This document shows, one piece after another, positions 45,139 to 53,849 of a stretch of 64,000 nucleotides of DNA. Under the pieces are notes generated by a model. It was not told the DNA's origin, ran no database searches, and was given only the letters and a program-made list of their open reading frames with translations. The position numbers and the translations under genes were made by a program. Each line of letters begins with the position of its first letter. Within the stretch, counting starts at the first letter, position 1. Source of the DNA: JAWKJY01 sp041393535 (GTDB lineage: Bacteria > Actinomycetota > Thermoleophilia > Gaiellales > Gaiellaceae); NCBI GenBank assembly GCA_041393535.1, contig JAWKJY010000005.1, positions 62,001 to 126,000 on the forward strand, written 5' to 3'.

Positions 45139-47142
45139 TCAGTCGGACGTCACGACCCGGCCGTCGTCGAGCGTGTAGCGGGCTGGGGGGTAGGCGATGC
45201 TGTCCTCGCCCGCCCCCTCGCCGGACAGTGTCGCGACGCCTCCGTCGATCCGGATCTCCCGCCAGCGCCCGTCGATCCAGGCCTCGGCCTTCACGACACG
45301 GTCGGAGACGACGACGGCGACGAGCCAGGCCGACGTGCGATGGACGAGGATCGCCGGGCCGGCGACCGCCACTGCCGGATCCTCCGGGACGACGGTCACC
45401 CGGTCGCAGGTCGCCCCGACGGCCTCCGCACCGATGCACATGTCGCCGGTCTCCGTCAGGCGCCGGTCGCGGGCCGGGTCGGTGGCCGCGTCCATGACGG
45501 CCGCGTAGATCGCCGGAATCCCGGACGTCTCGGCCGTGACTCGACGCCCGAGCTCGCCGAGCACGCGCTCCGGCGACGGGTCGATCAGCTGCACGCGGGC
45601 GGCCTCCACCTCCCCGGCCTCGGGCGACCGAGCGAAGACCGGGAAGCTGGCCACGACGTCCGCGATGGATCCCGAGAAGCGCGGCCGGTCGTCGGCCGGA
45701 GTCGGCGGGGTCGCGGACTCGGCGGGCACGGCGGCCTCCGCGACCGCGATCCCGCCATCGTCGTCCGGAACCGTGACGACCCGCCCGTCCGCGAGCGTCA
45801 GCCGCAGCCGGTGCTCGTGCGCGAGCCCCTCGATCCCGCGGCCTCGCACCTCGCCCCAGTACGCGTTCTCCTCGACGGCGAGCGGCAGCCACGCGCCGTC
45901 GAGCTGGACCTCGACGTCGGTGACCGCGTCGGAGACGAGGCCGCTCAGCACGGCCGTCCCGCCGTCCGCCGTGAACGAGATCGCGCCGACCAGGCCGAGC
46001 GTCGCGCCCTCGATCGCGAGCGGGACGCCGCAGCGCCAGGCGCCGAGACGGTCGCCGACGCAGAAGCCGTCCTCGTACGCGATCGCGACGACCTGGCGGA
46101 GCCCCTGCTGCCGCGGGCCGAGCACGCGGAACGGGACGCCGGCCGGCGCCCCTGTCGCTCCCGGAAAGGCGGCCCGCACGGCCGCGGGCTCCTCGTCCGG
46201 GCGGACGGCGCTGCGCGCGAAGGCGGCGATCTGCTCGATCGCGTCGGTCGGCCCGGGTGCCGGCTCGAGCGGCGGCGCCACGACCGACTCGGCAGGCGGC
46301 CCGGTCTCCGTGCGCGGAAGCGGCGCGCCGAGGTCGTCCGGCAGGACGACGACCCGCTCGTCCGCGAGCGTCAGCCGCAGCCGCTGCTCCTGCCCGAGGG
46401 CCTCGACGCCCGGGCCCCGGAGCGCGCCCCAGTAGGCGTTCTCGGCCACGGCGAGCGGACGCCACGCGCCGTCCAGCTCGACGTCGACGGCGACGACCGC
46501 GTCGGAGACGAGCCCGCTCAGCACCGCGCTCGACCCGTCGGGGGCGCGGGTGTTTATCCCGAGCACGACGAGCGCGGTGTCGCCGAGCGCGAGCGGCACG
46601 CCGCACTCGGCGCCGCCGAGGCGGTCGCCGACGCAGTAGCCGTCGGCGTGGGCGACGGCCACGACCTGGCGCAGGCCCTGCCCCTCGGGCCCGATCACGC
46701 GGTACGGCAGGCCGCGCGGGAACGAGGCGGCGCCGGGGAACGCGGCGCGCACGGCGGCCGGCTCCTCGTCCGGCCGGATCGAGCTGCGCGCGAAGATCGA
46801 GAACTGCCCGATCGCCGCGGTCGGGTCGCCCGTCCACCCGGCCACGCCCGGCGTGTCCGCGGGCTCCTCCTCCGCGCTCGAGGTCGCCCGCGGGGCGGGC
46901 GGCTGCGCCGGCGGCTGCCGGGGCGCGTCCGCGCCGCCTGGCCCGACCGGGCGCCCACCGCCCCCGTCGCCGCCGATCGTCTCGAACGCGGCGACGAGCG
47001 CCCCCGCCGTCACGACCGCGGCGGCGAGCAGGGCGAGCACCACGAGCGTCGCGCGCTGCCGTCGGCGCTCGTGGTCGCGCCTGACCGCCGTGCGCAGCTC
47101 GCCGAGGGTGCGCTCCAGGTCGTCGGGCAGCGTGGCGCTCAT
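45139..47142 (-). CDS. ECF-linked membrane protein with three extracytoplasmic repeats
   Basis: A 667-residue protein: an N-terminal cytoplasmic segment (1-30, DDLERTLGELRTAVRRDHER) fit for sigma-factor binding, one helix (31-53), a Pro-rich linker, then three repeats. Repeats 1 (about 106-268) and 2 (299-460) are nearly parallel: FARSSIRPDEEPAAVRAAFP, then GDRLGG..CGVPLA, then LSGLVSDAVVAVDVELDGAW. Repeat 3 (490-667) is divergent (FARSPEAGEVEAARVQL). ATG 47142 overlaps the sigma gene stop (ATGA). By position it should be the anti-sigma factor, but no ZAS/RskA domain is recognisable. An envelope-stress sensor is my inference. Confidence 0.75.
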   Translation of the reverse strand: MSATLPDDLERTLGELRTAVRRDHERRRQRATLVVLALLAAAVVTAGALVAAFETIGGDGGGGRPVGPGGADAPRQPPAQPPAPRATSSAEEEPADTPGVAGWTGDPTAAIGQFSIFARSSIRPDEEPAAVRAAFPGAASFPRGLPYRVIGPEGQGLRQVVAVAHADGYCVGDRLGGAECGVPLALGDTALVVLGINTRAPDGSSAVLSGLVSDAVVAVDVELDGAWRPLAVAENAYWGALRGPGVEALGQEQRLRLTLADERVVVLPDDLGAPLPRTETGPPAESVVAPPLEPAPGPTDAIEQIAAFARSAVRPDEEPAAVRAAFPGATGAPAGVPFRVLGPRQQGLRQVVAIAYEDGFCVGDRLGAWRCGVPLAIEGATLGLVGAISFTADGGTAVLSGLVSDAVTDVEVQLDGAWLPLAVEENAYWGEVRGRGIEGLAHEHRLRLTLADGRVVTVPDDDGGIAVAEAAVPAESATPPTPADDRPRFSGSIADVVASFPVFARSPEAGEVEAARVQLIDPSPERVLGELGRRVTAETSGIPAIYAAVMDAATDPARDRRLTETGDMCIGAEAVGATCDRVTVVPEDPAVAVAGPAILVHRTSAWLVAVVVSDRVVKAEAWIDGRWREIRIDGGVATLSGEGAGEDSIAYPPARYTLDDGRVVTSD

Positions 47143-47702
47143 CCCCGTCCCTCCTGGTCGAGTCGTCGGCGCAGCGCACCGAGGGCGCGGAAGACCCGCG
47201 TGCGCGCGGTCGCCTCGGGCACGCCGAGGCGGGCGCCGACCTCCGCGTAGTCGAGCTCGCCGACGACGCGCAGCGCGAGCGCGTCCCGTTGCTCGGCGGG
47301 CAGCGCGCGCAGGCCGTCGGCCAGCGCGGCCCGCTCGACGGGGACGCTCAGGCGCTCGTCGACCTCCTCCGTCCGGTCGGGCACGCGGTCGAGCGGCATG
47401 CCGAGGCGCCGTCGCGCACGTGACTCGATCGCGCCGTCGCGACGCCAGCCGGCGAGCAGGTTGCGCGCGATCCCCTGGAGCCACGGCCCGGCCGAGCCGG
47501 TGCCGGGGTCGCGGTAGCGGCGGCGCGAGCGCCAGGCCTGCGCGAGCGTCTCGGCGAGCAGGTCGGCCGCGACCTCGTCGTCGCCCGTCTCGGCGCGCAG
47601 CCAGGCGCGGAGCTGGACGACGTGCCGGCGGGCGAGCTCGACGAACGCGTCGGGCCGGCGGCGCGACTCGGCGAGCAGCGCCGCGTCGGTGGGGTCGTCC
47701 AT
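47139..47702 (-). CDS. ECF-type RNA polymerase sigma factor
   Basis: A 187-residue sigma-70 family ECF factor. Region 2 includes ARRHVVQLRAWLRAETGDDE and LAETLAQAWRSRRRYRDP. Region 4 includes ALPAEQRDALALRVVGELDY and ARLGVPEATARTRVFRALGAL. I choose ATG 47702; a GTG at 47717 would add five residues. The repeat-containing membrane protein follows with a 4-base ATGA overlap, the classic sigma/anti-sigma layout, so the two are translationally coupled. Confidence 0.92.
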   Translation of the reverse strand: MDDPTDAALLAESRRRPDAFVELARRHVVQLRAWLRAETGDDEVAADLLAETLAQAWRSRRRYRDPGTGSAGPWLQGIARNLLAGWRRDGAIESRARRRLGMPLDRVPDRTEEVDERLSVPVERAALADGLRALPAEQRDALALRVVGELDYAEVGARLGVPEATARTRVFRALGALRRRLDQEGRG

Positions 47703-47741
47703 GCCCAACCATCGCACACCCCGCCGGGCGCGTTCCCGGGG

Positions 47742-48014
47742 TCAGGGGACGAGGATCTCGTCCCAGTCGCGGATCTCCCAGCCGGCGACGACGCCGTGCT
47801 CGACGAACGGGTCGCCGGCGAGGAACTCCTGCGCGGCGGCCCGGTTGCGGAAGACGGCCATCGAGCCCTGCCCCTGCGGGTCGCCGAACGGGCCGACCAT
47901 CAGGAGGGCTCCGCGGGCGTGGAACTCGTCGAGCCAGGCCCGGTGCGCCGCGTAGTGGCGCGGCGCGCGCTCGAGCACGTCGTCGGCGGGCTCGTAGAAG
48001 AGGACGGCCTTCAC
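47742..48014 (-). CDS. YciI-like protein
   Basis: A 90-residue ferredoxin-like-fold protein of the YciI/DGPF family. KAVLFYEPADDVLERAPRHY opens the protein, with the conserved His in ARPHY-type position, later MVGPFGDPQGQGSMAVF, ending WEIRDWDEILVP. Family members bind small ligands; the function is unsettled. GTG 48014 is chosen because AGGAGG lies 5 nt upstream; GTG 48020 would overlap that site. Confidence 0.85.
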   Translation of the reverse strand: MKAVLFYEPADDVLERAPRHYAAHRAWLDEFHARGALLMVGPFGDPQGQGSMAVFRNRAAAQEFLAGDPFVEHGVVAGWEIRDWDEILVP

Positions 48015-48066
48015 GCGCACCTCCTGGTCGACTCCGACCAGTCTGCCGCGAGGCGGGCGCGGCCCG

Positions 48067-48072
48067 TAGGCT
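48067..48072 (+). promoter_or_regulatory. -10 box TAGGCT of leaderless YczE/YitT-like gene
   Basis: TAGGCT, a 6-nt spacer, then GTG 48079; no Shine-Dalgarno. Confidence 0.55.
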
Positions 48073-48078
48073 CCGGCG

Positions 48079-48687
48079 GTGCTGATCCGGACACCGCTCC
48101 GTGTGCTGCTCGCGCGCCAGCCGCGCCTGCTGCTCGGCTGCCTGTTCTTCGGCGTCGGGATCGCGTTCCTCGTCCTCGCGGACCTCGGCCTGCCGCCCTG
48201 GGACGTCCTCCACCAGGGGCTCGACGAGAAGCTGCCGCTCTCCTACGGCGTCGTCACGATCGTCGTCAGCGCCGTCGTGCTCCTGGTCGTGATCGCGCTG
48301 CGCGAGCCGATCGGCTGGGGCACGGTCATCAACGTCGTCGTGATCGGCTTCGTGATCGACGGCGTCTTCGCAGTCGTGGACACGCCCGGCTCGCTCGGGC
48401 TGCGCGTGCTCCTGATGCTCGCCGGGACGGTGCTGATCGCGATCGGCTCGGGCCTCTACCTCGGCACGCGGCTCGGGCCCGGGCCGCGCGACGGGCTGAT
48501 GACGGCGCTGCACCGGCGCGGGGTGGCGATCTGGCTCGGGCGGAGCGTGATCGAGGGGACGGTCTTCGTCGTCGGGATCGTGCTCGGCGGGACGATCGGC
48601 ATCGGCACCGTCTGGTACCTCGTCTCGATCGGGCCGCTCGTCCAGCTCGCCATGCGGCGGCTGGCGCTGGGGCCGGACCGGCCCTAG
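48079..48687 (+). CDS. YczE/YyaS/YitT family membrane protein
   Basis: A 202-residue protein with five or six helices. It carries the family signatures LADLGLPPWDVLHQGL (residues 33-48) and TRLGPGPRDGLMTALHRR in the loop between helices 4 and 5. This family is widespread and of unknown transport function. It is leaderless, with TAGGCT 6 nt before the GTG. Its stop interlocks with the AAA+/M41 gene in CTAG. Confidence 0.88.
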   Translation: MLIRTPLRVLLARQPRLLLGCLFFGVGIAFLVLADLGLPPWDVLHQGLDEKLPLSYGVVTIVVSAVVLLVVIALREPIGWGTVINVVVIGFVIDGVFAVVDTPGSLGLRVLLMLAGTVLIAIGSGLYLGTRLGPGPRDGLMTALHRRGVAIWLGRSVIEGTVFVVGIVLGGTIGIGTVWYLVSIGPLVQLAMRRLALGPDRP

Positions 48688-50732
48688 GCGGTCGGCCGCG
48701 GCCCGAACAGCTCGGCCAGCTCGGGGCCCGAGAGCAGGCGCGCCTCGATCAGCCGCTGGGCGGCCGCGTGCAGCCGTGGCAGGTGCTCCCGGACGATCGC
48801 CTCGGCGACGACGTACGCCTCCTGGAGCAGCTCGCCGACCTCCGTCCGCGTCCGCTCGCTGCGCCAGCCGTCGCGCGTGACGCCGTCCGTGACCGCGTAC
48901 TCCTCGAGCGCGGCGAGCGTCGTCGCCTCCGAGAGGCCCGTGCGCAGCAGCTCGAGCACGACGCGCTCCGCGACGACCAGGTCCTGCGCCGCGCCGGCGG
49001 TGAGCGTGCCGAGCGCGACCTCCTCCGCGGCGCGGCCGCCCAGCGCGCGGGCGGCGACGCCGAGCAGCTGGGCGCGCGTCGGCGTCGCCACGTCCTCCTC
49101 GGCGAAGAAGGCGCGGCCGAGCGAGCGGCCCGACGGGATCGTCGTCACGAGCACCGGCTCCGGCCCGTCGACCATGTGGCCGACGAGCGCGTGGCCCAGC
49201 TCGTGGTAGGCGACGATGCGCAGCTGCTCGCCGGAGAGGGAGTCGCGGAGCGCCTCGTCGCCGAGCTCGGCCCAGCGCACGTCGTCGGCCCGCAGCTCGC
49301 GCAGCTCCTCGGCCGTCGGCCGCGTGCCCGACGACGCCTGCGCGACGAGCCGGGCAGCCTGGGCGGCGACGGTGTCCTCGAAGAGGTTGCGCACCTCGCG
49401 CGCGTTGCCGAACGTCGCCGGGTCCTCCGACCCGCGCATCAGCCCGCACAGCTCGCGCACCTTCAGCGTCGCCTCCGCGTCGGGCGCGTAGCCCGCCGCC
49501 TCGGCCTGGCGGACGAAGATCGACGTCAGCTGGTCGGCGTCGTAGGTGCGGAAGTGCAGCCGCGTCGAGACGCGGCTCTGCAGGCCGGGGTTCATCTGGA
49601 GCATCCGCTCCATCGGCGCGTCGTAGCCGGCGAGGACGACGACGAGACGCCTGCGGTCGTCCTCCATCCGCTTGAGCAGCGTCGCGACGGCCTCCTGGCC
49701 GAAGTCGTTCTCGGACGGGTTGAACAGCGCGTACGCCTCGTCGACGAAGAGGACGCCGTCGAGCGCGGAGTCGATCACCTCGTTCACGCGGATCGCGGTC
49801 TGGCCCACGTAGCCGGCGACGAGGCGGCTGCGGTCGACCTCGACCACCTGCCCCGTCGCGAGCACGCCGAGCGCCTTGAACAGCCGGCCGAGCAGGCGCG
49901 AGACCGTGGTCTTGCCCGTGCCCGGCGGGCCGAGGAAGACGAAGTGGTTCGTGCGCTCGGCGACCGGCAGGCCGGCCTCGCGGCGCATCTCCTCGACCTG
50001 GAGGACGTCGGCGAGGCGATGCACCTCGCCCTTCACCTCCTCGAGGCCGACGAGCGCGTCGAGCTCGGCGAGCACCTCCCGGAGGAGCGCCGGGTCGGCC
50101 TGCGCGGGCGGCGGCGGCAGCGCCTTCGCGATCCCGTCGGGCTCGGGCGTCAGGCGCCGCAGCAGCTCCCGCTCCTCGGTCGAGACGTCCGTGCGGCGCG
50201 TCGCGAAGCGGTTGAGGATCTCGACCTGGACCTTGCGCTCGCCCTCGGTCAGGGTCGGCCAGAGCGCCGCGATCGCGCGCAGCTCGGGCAGGACGGGGTG
50301 GACGCCGCAGCGCATCGTGTGGAGCAGCGACTCGCGGCCCGCGACGACCTCGCGCGAGATCCGCGTGCCGAGCTCGGGGCTCATCCCGTGGACGGCGGCG
50401 GCGGCCTCGATCGCGCCGGCCGCGTCGCCCGCGTCGTCGCAGACGACGGCGAGCGTCGTCCACCAGCGGGCGCGCACCTCCGGAGCGATCGCGTCCCGCT
50501 GCTCCGCGATCGCGATCGCGCGCCGCAGGCCCTCCTTGCCCTGGTCGAGCCGCTCCTGCGACCAGCGCGCGAGCCGGCCGACGACCGCGAGCGCGTGGGC
50601 GACCTCGACGGACGTCGCGCCGACCGACTCGGCCTCGGCGACGAGCGCGTCGACCTGCTCCCAGGTCGCGTCCTGGATCGCGTCGTACAGCTTGCCCGCC
50701 CGGTCGACCAGCTCCTGGTTCACGTCGCCCAC
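48684..50732 (-). CDS. Soluble CbxX-type AAA+ ATPase fused to FtsH-like M41 peptidase
   Basis: A 682-residue protein. Residues 1-210 are helical, TPR-like. The AAA+ domain (about 225-465) is of the CbxX/CfqX-EccA type: VGLEEVKGEVHRLADVLQVE, Walker A GPPGTGKT (268-275), VAGYVGQTA, Walker B VLFVDEAYALF. Residues 500-680 match the FtsH M41 protease: AYHELGHALVGH (zinc HExxH, 510-514), ALGGRAAEE, and TAGAAQDL (third ligand Asp584). There are no membrane helices, unlike FtsH. A cytoplasmic ATP-driven protease or disaggregase is likely. Start GTG 50732 (alternative 50723). Confidence 0.85.
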   Translation of the reverse strand: MGDVNQELVDRAGKLYDAIQDATWEQVDALVAEAESVGATSVEVAHALAVVGRLARWSQERLDQGKEGLRRAIAIAEQRDAIAPEVRARWWTTLAVVCDDAGDAAGAIEAAAAVHGMSPELGTRISREVVAGRESLLHTMRCGVHPVLPELRAIAALWPTLTEGERKVQVEILNRFATRRTDVSTEERELLRRLTPEPDGIAKALPPPPAQADPALLREVLAELDALVGLEEVKGEVHRLADVLQVEEMRREAGLPVAERTNHFVFLGPPGTGKTTVSRLLGRLFKALGVLATGQVVEVDRSRLVAGYVGQTAIRVNEVIDSALDGVLFVDEAYALFNPSENDFGQEAVATLLKRMEDDRRRLVVVLAGYDAPMERMLQMNPGLQSRVSTRLHFRTYDADQLTSIFVRQAEAAGYAPDAEATLKVRELCGLMRGSEDPATFGNAREVRNLFEDTVAAQAARLVAQASSGTRPTAEELRELRADDVRWAELGDEALRDSLSGEQLRIVAYHELGHALVGHMVDGPEPVLVTTIPSGRSLGRAFFAEEDVATPTRAQLLGVAARALGGRAAEEVALGTLTAGAAQDLVVAERVVLELLRTGLSEATTLAALEEYAVTDGVTRDGWRSERTRTEVGELLQEAYVVAEAIVREHLPRLHAAAQRLIEARLLSGPELAELFGPRPTA

Positions 50733-50739
50733 GCCGGGA

Positions 50740-52027
50740 TCATCGACCGCGAGCGGCCGCGGGCGCAACCGGGAGCCCGAGCCCCGCGACCACCGCCGAG
50801 AGGAGCGCGAAGTCCTCGGAGTCCTGGGTGATCTCCCAGACCATCGCCCCGCGCAGGCCGAGGCTCGAGGGCGTAGGCCATCTTCGCCGCGACCGTCGCG
50901 GGGTCGTCCGAGGTCCAGAGGACGCGCGTGCGCGGGTCGTACGTCCAGACCTGCTGGGCGGCCTCGTCCCGGAACAGGCGGCCGGTCGCGTAGAGCGGCG
51001 CGAGGTCGCGGTACGAGAGGATGCCGGGGTGGTGCTCGTGCGGCGCGGGGCACGTCGTCCGCCGCTTGCCGCAGCGCGCCGCCTGGCCGAGGCCGGCCCT
51101 CGCCCGGCCGACGCCGCGCCAGCCCCGCCCGTAGAACGGCACGCCCAGGACGAGCCGGTCGGCCGGGACGCCCTCGTCGAGCAGCAGCCGGACGGCCGCG
51201 TCGACCGTCAGCCCGTCGTCCGGCAGCGCGGGCGACTGGCCGAGCGGCGCGTTGAAGTTCGTCCGCGCGTCCCAGGAGCCGTGCAGGTCGTACGCCATCA
51301 GGTTGACCCAGTCGAGCGGGCCCGCGATCCGGTCGAGCTCGAACTGCTCGGGCGCGTGCGGCGAGGCGGGCAGGGCGGCGGTCAGCGTCAGGCCCGGCCG
51401 CACCGCGTCGAGCTGGCGGCGGAACTCCCGCACGAGCCGGGTGAAGTCGGCCCGCTGCTCGGCCCCCTGCGGGTACTCCCAGTCGACGTCGATCCCGTCG
51501 AACAGCCCGGGCACGGGCTCGGCGACGCCGGGGAGCTTCCCGCGGATCAGCAGGTCGACGCAGGAGCGGACGAACCGCGTGCGGGAGCGGACGGTCGAGG
51601 CCGGCCCGGCGAGCATCTCGGTGCCCCACCAGGAGACCACGCTGGCGACGAGGCGCAGGTGCGGGTGCGCCGCCTTCAGCTCGCGCAGCTGGCCGAGCAG
51701 GCCGGCGAGCTCGCCCGGCGCGCCGGTGTCCGCGACGCCGTCGACGCTCTCCGCCGCCGTGAAGCGGCGGCGCAGCGCGAGCGCCTCGTCCGAGCCGAAG
51801 GTGCAGCGGCGCCGCTTCACGTCGACGGTCACCGCGAAGTAGACGAGCGTCGTGATCCGCTCCGCGGGGACGTCCCTCGGCAGGAACGGCTCGGTCTCGC
51901 GCGCCGACCAGCCCGGGTAGTAGACGACCACCTCGCGCGCGGGCGCGCCGGCGGCCGCCGTGCCCGCGCCGAGGAGGGCGAGGAGCGCGGCGGCGAGCGC
52001 CGCGAGTGCGAGGCGTGCGCGACCCAT
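50740..52027 (-). pseudogene. Secreted GH18 glycoside hydrolase, 3' frameshift
   Basis: About 428 residues if repaired. ATG 52027; the signal peptide spans residues 1-27. The GH18 catalytic motif FDGIDVDWEYP ends in Glu184, the acid/base. YYPGW at the first strand, MAYDLHGSW and LGVPFYGRGW are further barrel motifs. A single extra C near 50862-50873 shifts the frame after MAYAL; the expected end GLRGAMVWEITQDSEDFALL continues in another frame to TGA at 50740. Removing one base gives 429 codons. It likely cleaves chitin, peptidoglycan or spore glycans. Confidence 0.87.
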
Positions 52028-52139
52028 CGAGCCCCATCGAGGGTACCCGAGCGGCGGGCGGCGACCAGGCGCGGCCCCGGTGCTACGGTGCCCGGAACGC
52101 CGGGCGGCCGTCCCGGCTCGACAGAAGGGAGGTGGGCGC

Positions 52140-52457
52140 GTGCTCACCGTCACCGACATCGCGGTCGAGGCGATCCGCGAGATCCTCGCCTCCGAGCCCG
52201 ACCTCCCCGCCGAGGCTGGCCTCCGCATCGCGGCGCACCAGCACGGCGACCACTTCCACCTCGGCATCGACCTCGTGGACGGGCCGCAGGACGGCGATGC
52301 CGTCTTCGAGGCCGAGGGCGCGCGCGTCTTCGTCGAGGACGTCCTGCTGGACGAGCTCGCCGGCGTCGCCCTGCACGCCGAGGAGGACGACGAGGGCATC
52401 AGCTTCACGTTCGTCGACGCAGACGGCACGCCGCTCGACGACGGCCACGACCACTAG
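52140..52457 (+). CDS. HesB/IscA-like protein lacking the metal-binding cysteines
   Basis: A 105-residue protein following the A-type Fe-S carrier fold: LTVTDIAVEAIREILASEPD, GLRIAAHQHGDHFHLGIDLV, and DAVFEAEGARVFVEDVLLDE. The three cysteines that hold the cluster in IscA/HesB are all absent. The first is replaced by a His-rich segment HQHGDHFH and the C-terminal pair is gone, the end being DDGHDH. Iron-sulfur transfer as in IscA is therefore unlikely; metal binding by His is possible. GTG 52140 follows AGGGAGG. Stop interlocked (CTAG) with the next gene. Confidence 0.82.
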   Translation: MLTVTDIAVEAIREILASEPDLPAEAGLRIAAHQHGDHFHLGIDLVDGPQDGDAVFEAEGARVFVEDVLLDELAGVALHAEEDDEGISFTFVDADGTPLDDGHDH

Positions 52458-53104
52458 CGAGCGAGGGTCGAGATGCGCACGCGCACCGGGCCGCGCGGCC
52501 CGGGTGCGGCGCGCTCCTCGTGTGCGACCGAGAGGCCGGCAGCCGCGGCCGCGCGCTCGAACGCCTCCCGGTGCGGCCGGAGCGGATCGGCGACGAGCGC
52601 CCTCCCGCCCGGCGCGAGCAGGGCCGCGATCGCGGCGGGCACGGCCTCGGCGAGCGGGCGCTCGTAGAGGACGTCGCTCGCGACGACGAGGTCGAAGCGC
52701 GTGCCGAGCGCCGCCGCGTCGCGCAGGTCGAGCCGGACCGCCTCGACCGTCTCGCCGTTCAGGCGGGCGTTCTCGGCCGCGAGCGCGACCGCCTCCGGCA
52801 CGACGTCCGCGAGCGTGACCCTCGCGCCCAGGCCGGCGGCGACGATGCCGACGAGGCCGGGGCCGCAGCCGAGGTCGAGCACGTGGACGCCCGCGAGCGA
52901 GCCCCCCTCGGCCAGCCGCGCGGCGAGCGCGTGCGCCGCCGGCCAGACCTGCCCGAAGTAGGGGTTGCGCGCGTCGAAGTCCTCCTCGCCCTCGTCGATC
53001 AGCGCGTCGAGCAGCGCGTCGTCGTCGAGCACGTGGAGGCGTAGCACGCGACCGGCCACCTCGACGCGGGCCTCCTGCGCGCTGACGCCGTAGACCGGCT
53101 CCAT
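52454..53104 (-). CDS. Class I SAM-dependent methyltransferase (METTL/Nnt1-like)
   Basis: A 216-residue methyltransferase. Motif I is VLDLGCGPGLVGIVAAG, motif II ends VTLADVVPEA, and VASDVLYERPLAEAV is the acceptor-side VxxxDVLYE motif of protein-lysine and small-molecule methyltransferases (ETFB-KMT/Nnt1-like). The upstream FGQVWPAAHALA is typical of this group. ATG 53104. The MBL-like gene ends downstream of its start on the same strand, with 14 bp between. The substrate may be a protein. Confidence 0.88.
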   Translation of the reverse strand: MEPVYGVSAQEARVEVAGRVLRLHVLDDDALLDALIDEGEEDFDARNPYFGQVWPAAHALAARLAEGGSLAGVHVLDLGCGPGLVGIVAAGLGARVTLADVVPEAVALAAENARLNGETVEAVRLDLRDAAALGTRFDLVVASDVLYERPLAEAVPAAIAALLAPGGRALVADPLRPHREAFERAAAAAGLSVAHEERAAPGPRGPVRVRISTLAR

Positions 53105-53118
53105 CGCGCTCGCGGCCG

Positions 53119-53757
53119 CTAGCTCGCCTTGAGCGCGCCGCGCGTGCGCAGGCCGAGCGCGACGGCGCGGCCCCAGGCCCGCGGCAGGTCGCGGAGCTTG
53201 CCCGAGAGCGCCCGCTCGAGCGCGTCGGCCGCGCCCTCGGTCAGCGGCGGGCCGTGCCCGACGGCGAGGACGTCCGGGCGCAGGCCGGCGAACGCCGGGC
53301 CGATGCGGAGCAGCCGCGAGAACGGGTGGACGCCCAGCCGGTCGCCCTCCCGGGCGAGGTAGAAGGCGCCCGTGCCGACCGCCTCGGCGCAGACGAGCAG
53401 CCGCCGCTCGGGCAGCCAGAGCAGCGCCTCCTTCCAGCCGCGGCCGGCGGTGACCGTCCGCTCCTCGACGCCGTCGAGCCGAACGCCCTCGCCGTCGAGG
53501 GCGCGGGGGAGCACGCGGCGGCAGCCGAGGCGCGCGGCGATCGCGGCCGCGTCGCGCTGGTGCCGGTCGAGCAGGGTGACGACGCCGAGCGGCGGGCCGA
53601 GCGGCGCGAGCGCCTCGTCCAGCCCGGGCGCGTCGACCGGGTCGATCACGAGCGAGCCGCCGTCGACGACGAGCGCGCAGGACGCCCGCGCCATCGGCTC
53701 CTCCGGGTGGGCGAGCCAGGCGAACGAGCCGCGGTCGTCGAGCGGGAACGACTGCAC
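53119..53757 (-). CDS. Metallo-beta-lactamase-fold-like protein without HxHxDH
   Basis: A 212-residue protein with MBL-like layout (LVVDGGSLVIDPVDAPGLDE, GVVTLLDRHQRDAAAIAARL, LPERRLLVCAEAVGT, DVLAVGHGPPLTEGA). The HxHxDH metal motif is reduced to LDRHQRDA, with a single His-Asp; GHGPP is kept. It may be a degenerate hydrolase or a binding protein. TACGGT lies 6 nt before GTG 53757, so it is leaderless, divergent from the methyltransferase at 53850. Confidence 0.72.
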   Translation of the reverse strand: MQSFPLDDRGSFAWLAHPEEPMARASCALVVDGGSLVIDPVDAPGLDEALAPLGPPLGVVTLLDRHQRDAAAIAARLGCRRVLPRALDGEGVRLDGVEERTVTAGRGWKEALLWLPERRLLVCAEAVGTGAFYLAREGDRLGVHPFSRLLRIGPAFAGLRPDVLAVGHGPPLTEGAADALERALSGKLRDLPRAWGRAVALGLRTRGALKAS

Positions 53758-53763
53758 CGCGAC

Positions 53764-53769
53764 ACCGTA
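53764..53769 (-). promoter_or_regulatory. -10 box TACGGT of MBL-like gene
   Basis: Minus strand TACGGT, a 6-nt spacer, then GTG 53757. Confidence 0.55.
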
Positions 53770-53837
53770 GCGGCCTGGTCGTCCGGGCGGTCGGGAGCCT
53801 CGGTCGCCGGCCCGACCCGGTGGGCCGCCGGCTCCGC

Positions 53838-53843
53838 TAGCGT
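53838..53843 (+). promoter_or_regulatory. -10 box TAGCGT of methyltransferase gene
   Basis: Plus strand TAGCGT, a 6-nt spacer, then ATG 53850. Together with the box at 53764 it forms two divergent leaderless promoters in a 92-bp gap. Confidence 0.55.
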
Positions 53844-53849
53844 CTCGCC

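Noticed and set aside
48684..52037. 1117-codon minus-strand open frame spanning the AAA+/M41 gene and GH18
   Set aside because: Only the part from 50732 downward has domain homology; the rest is a shadow of the GH18 gene.
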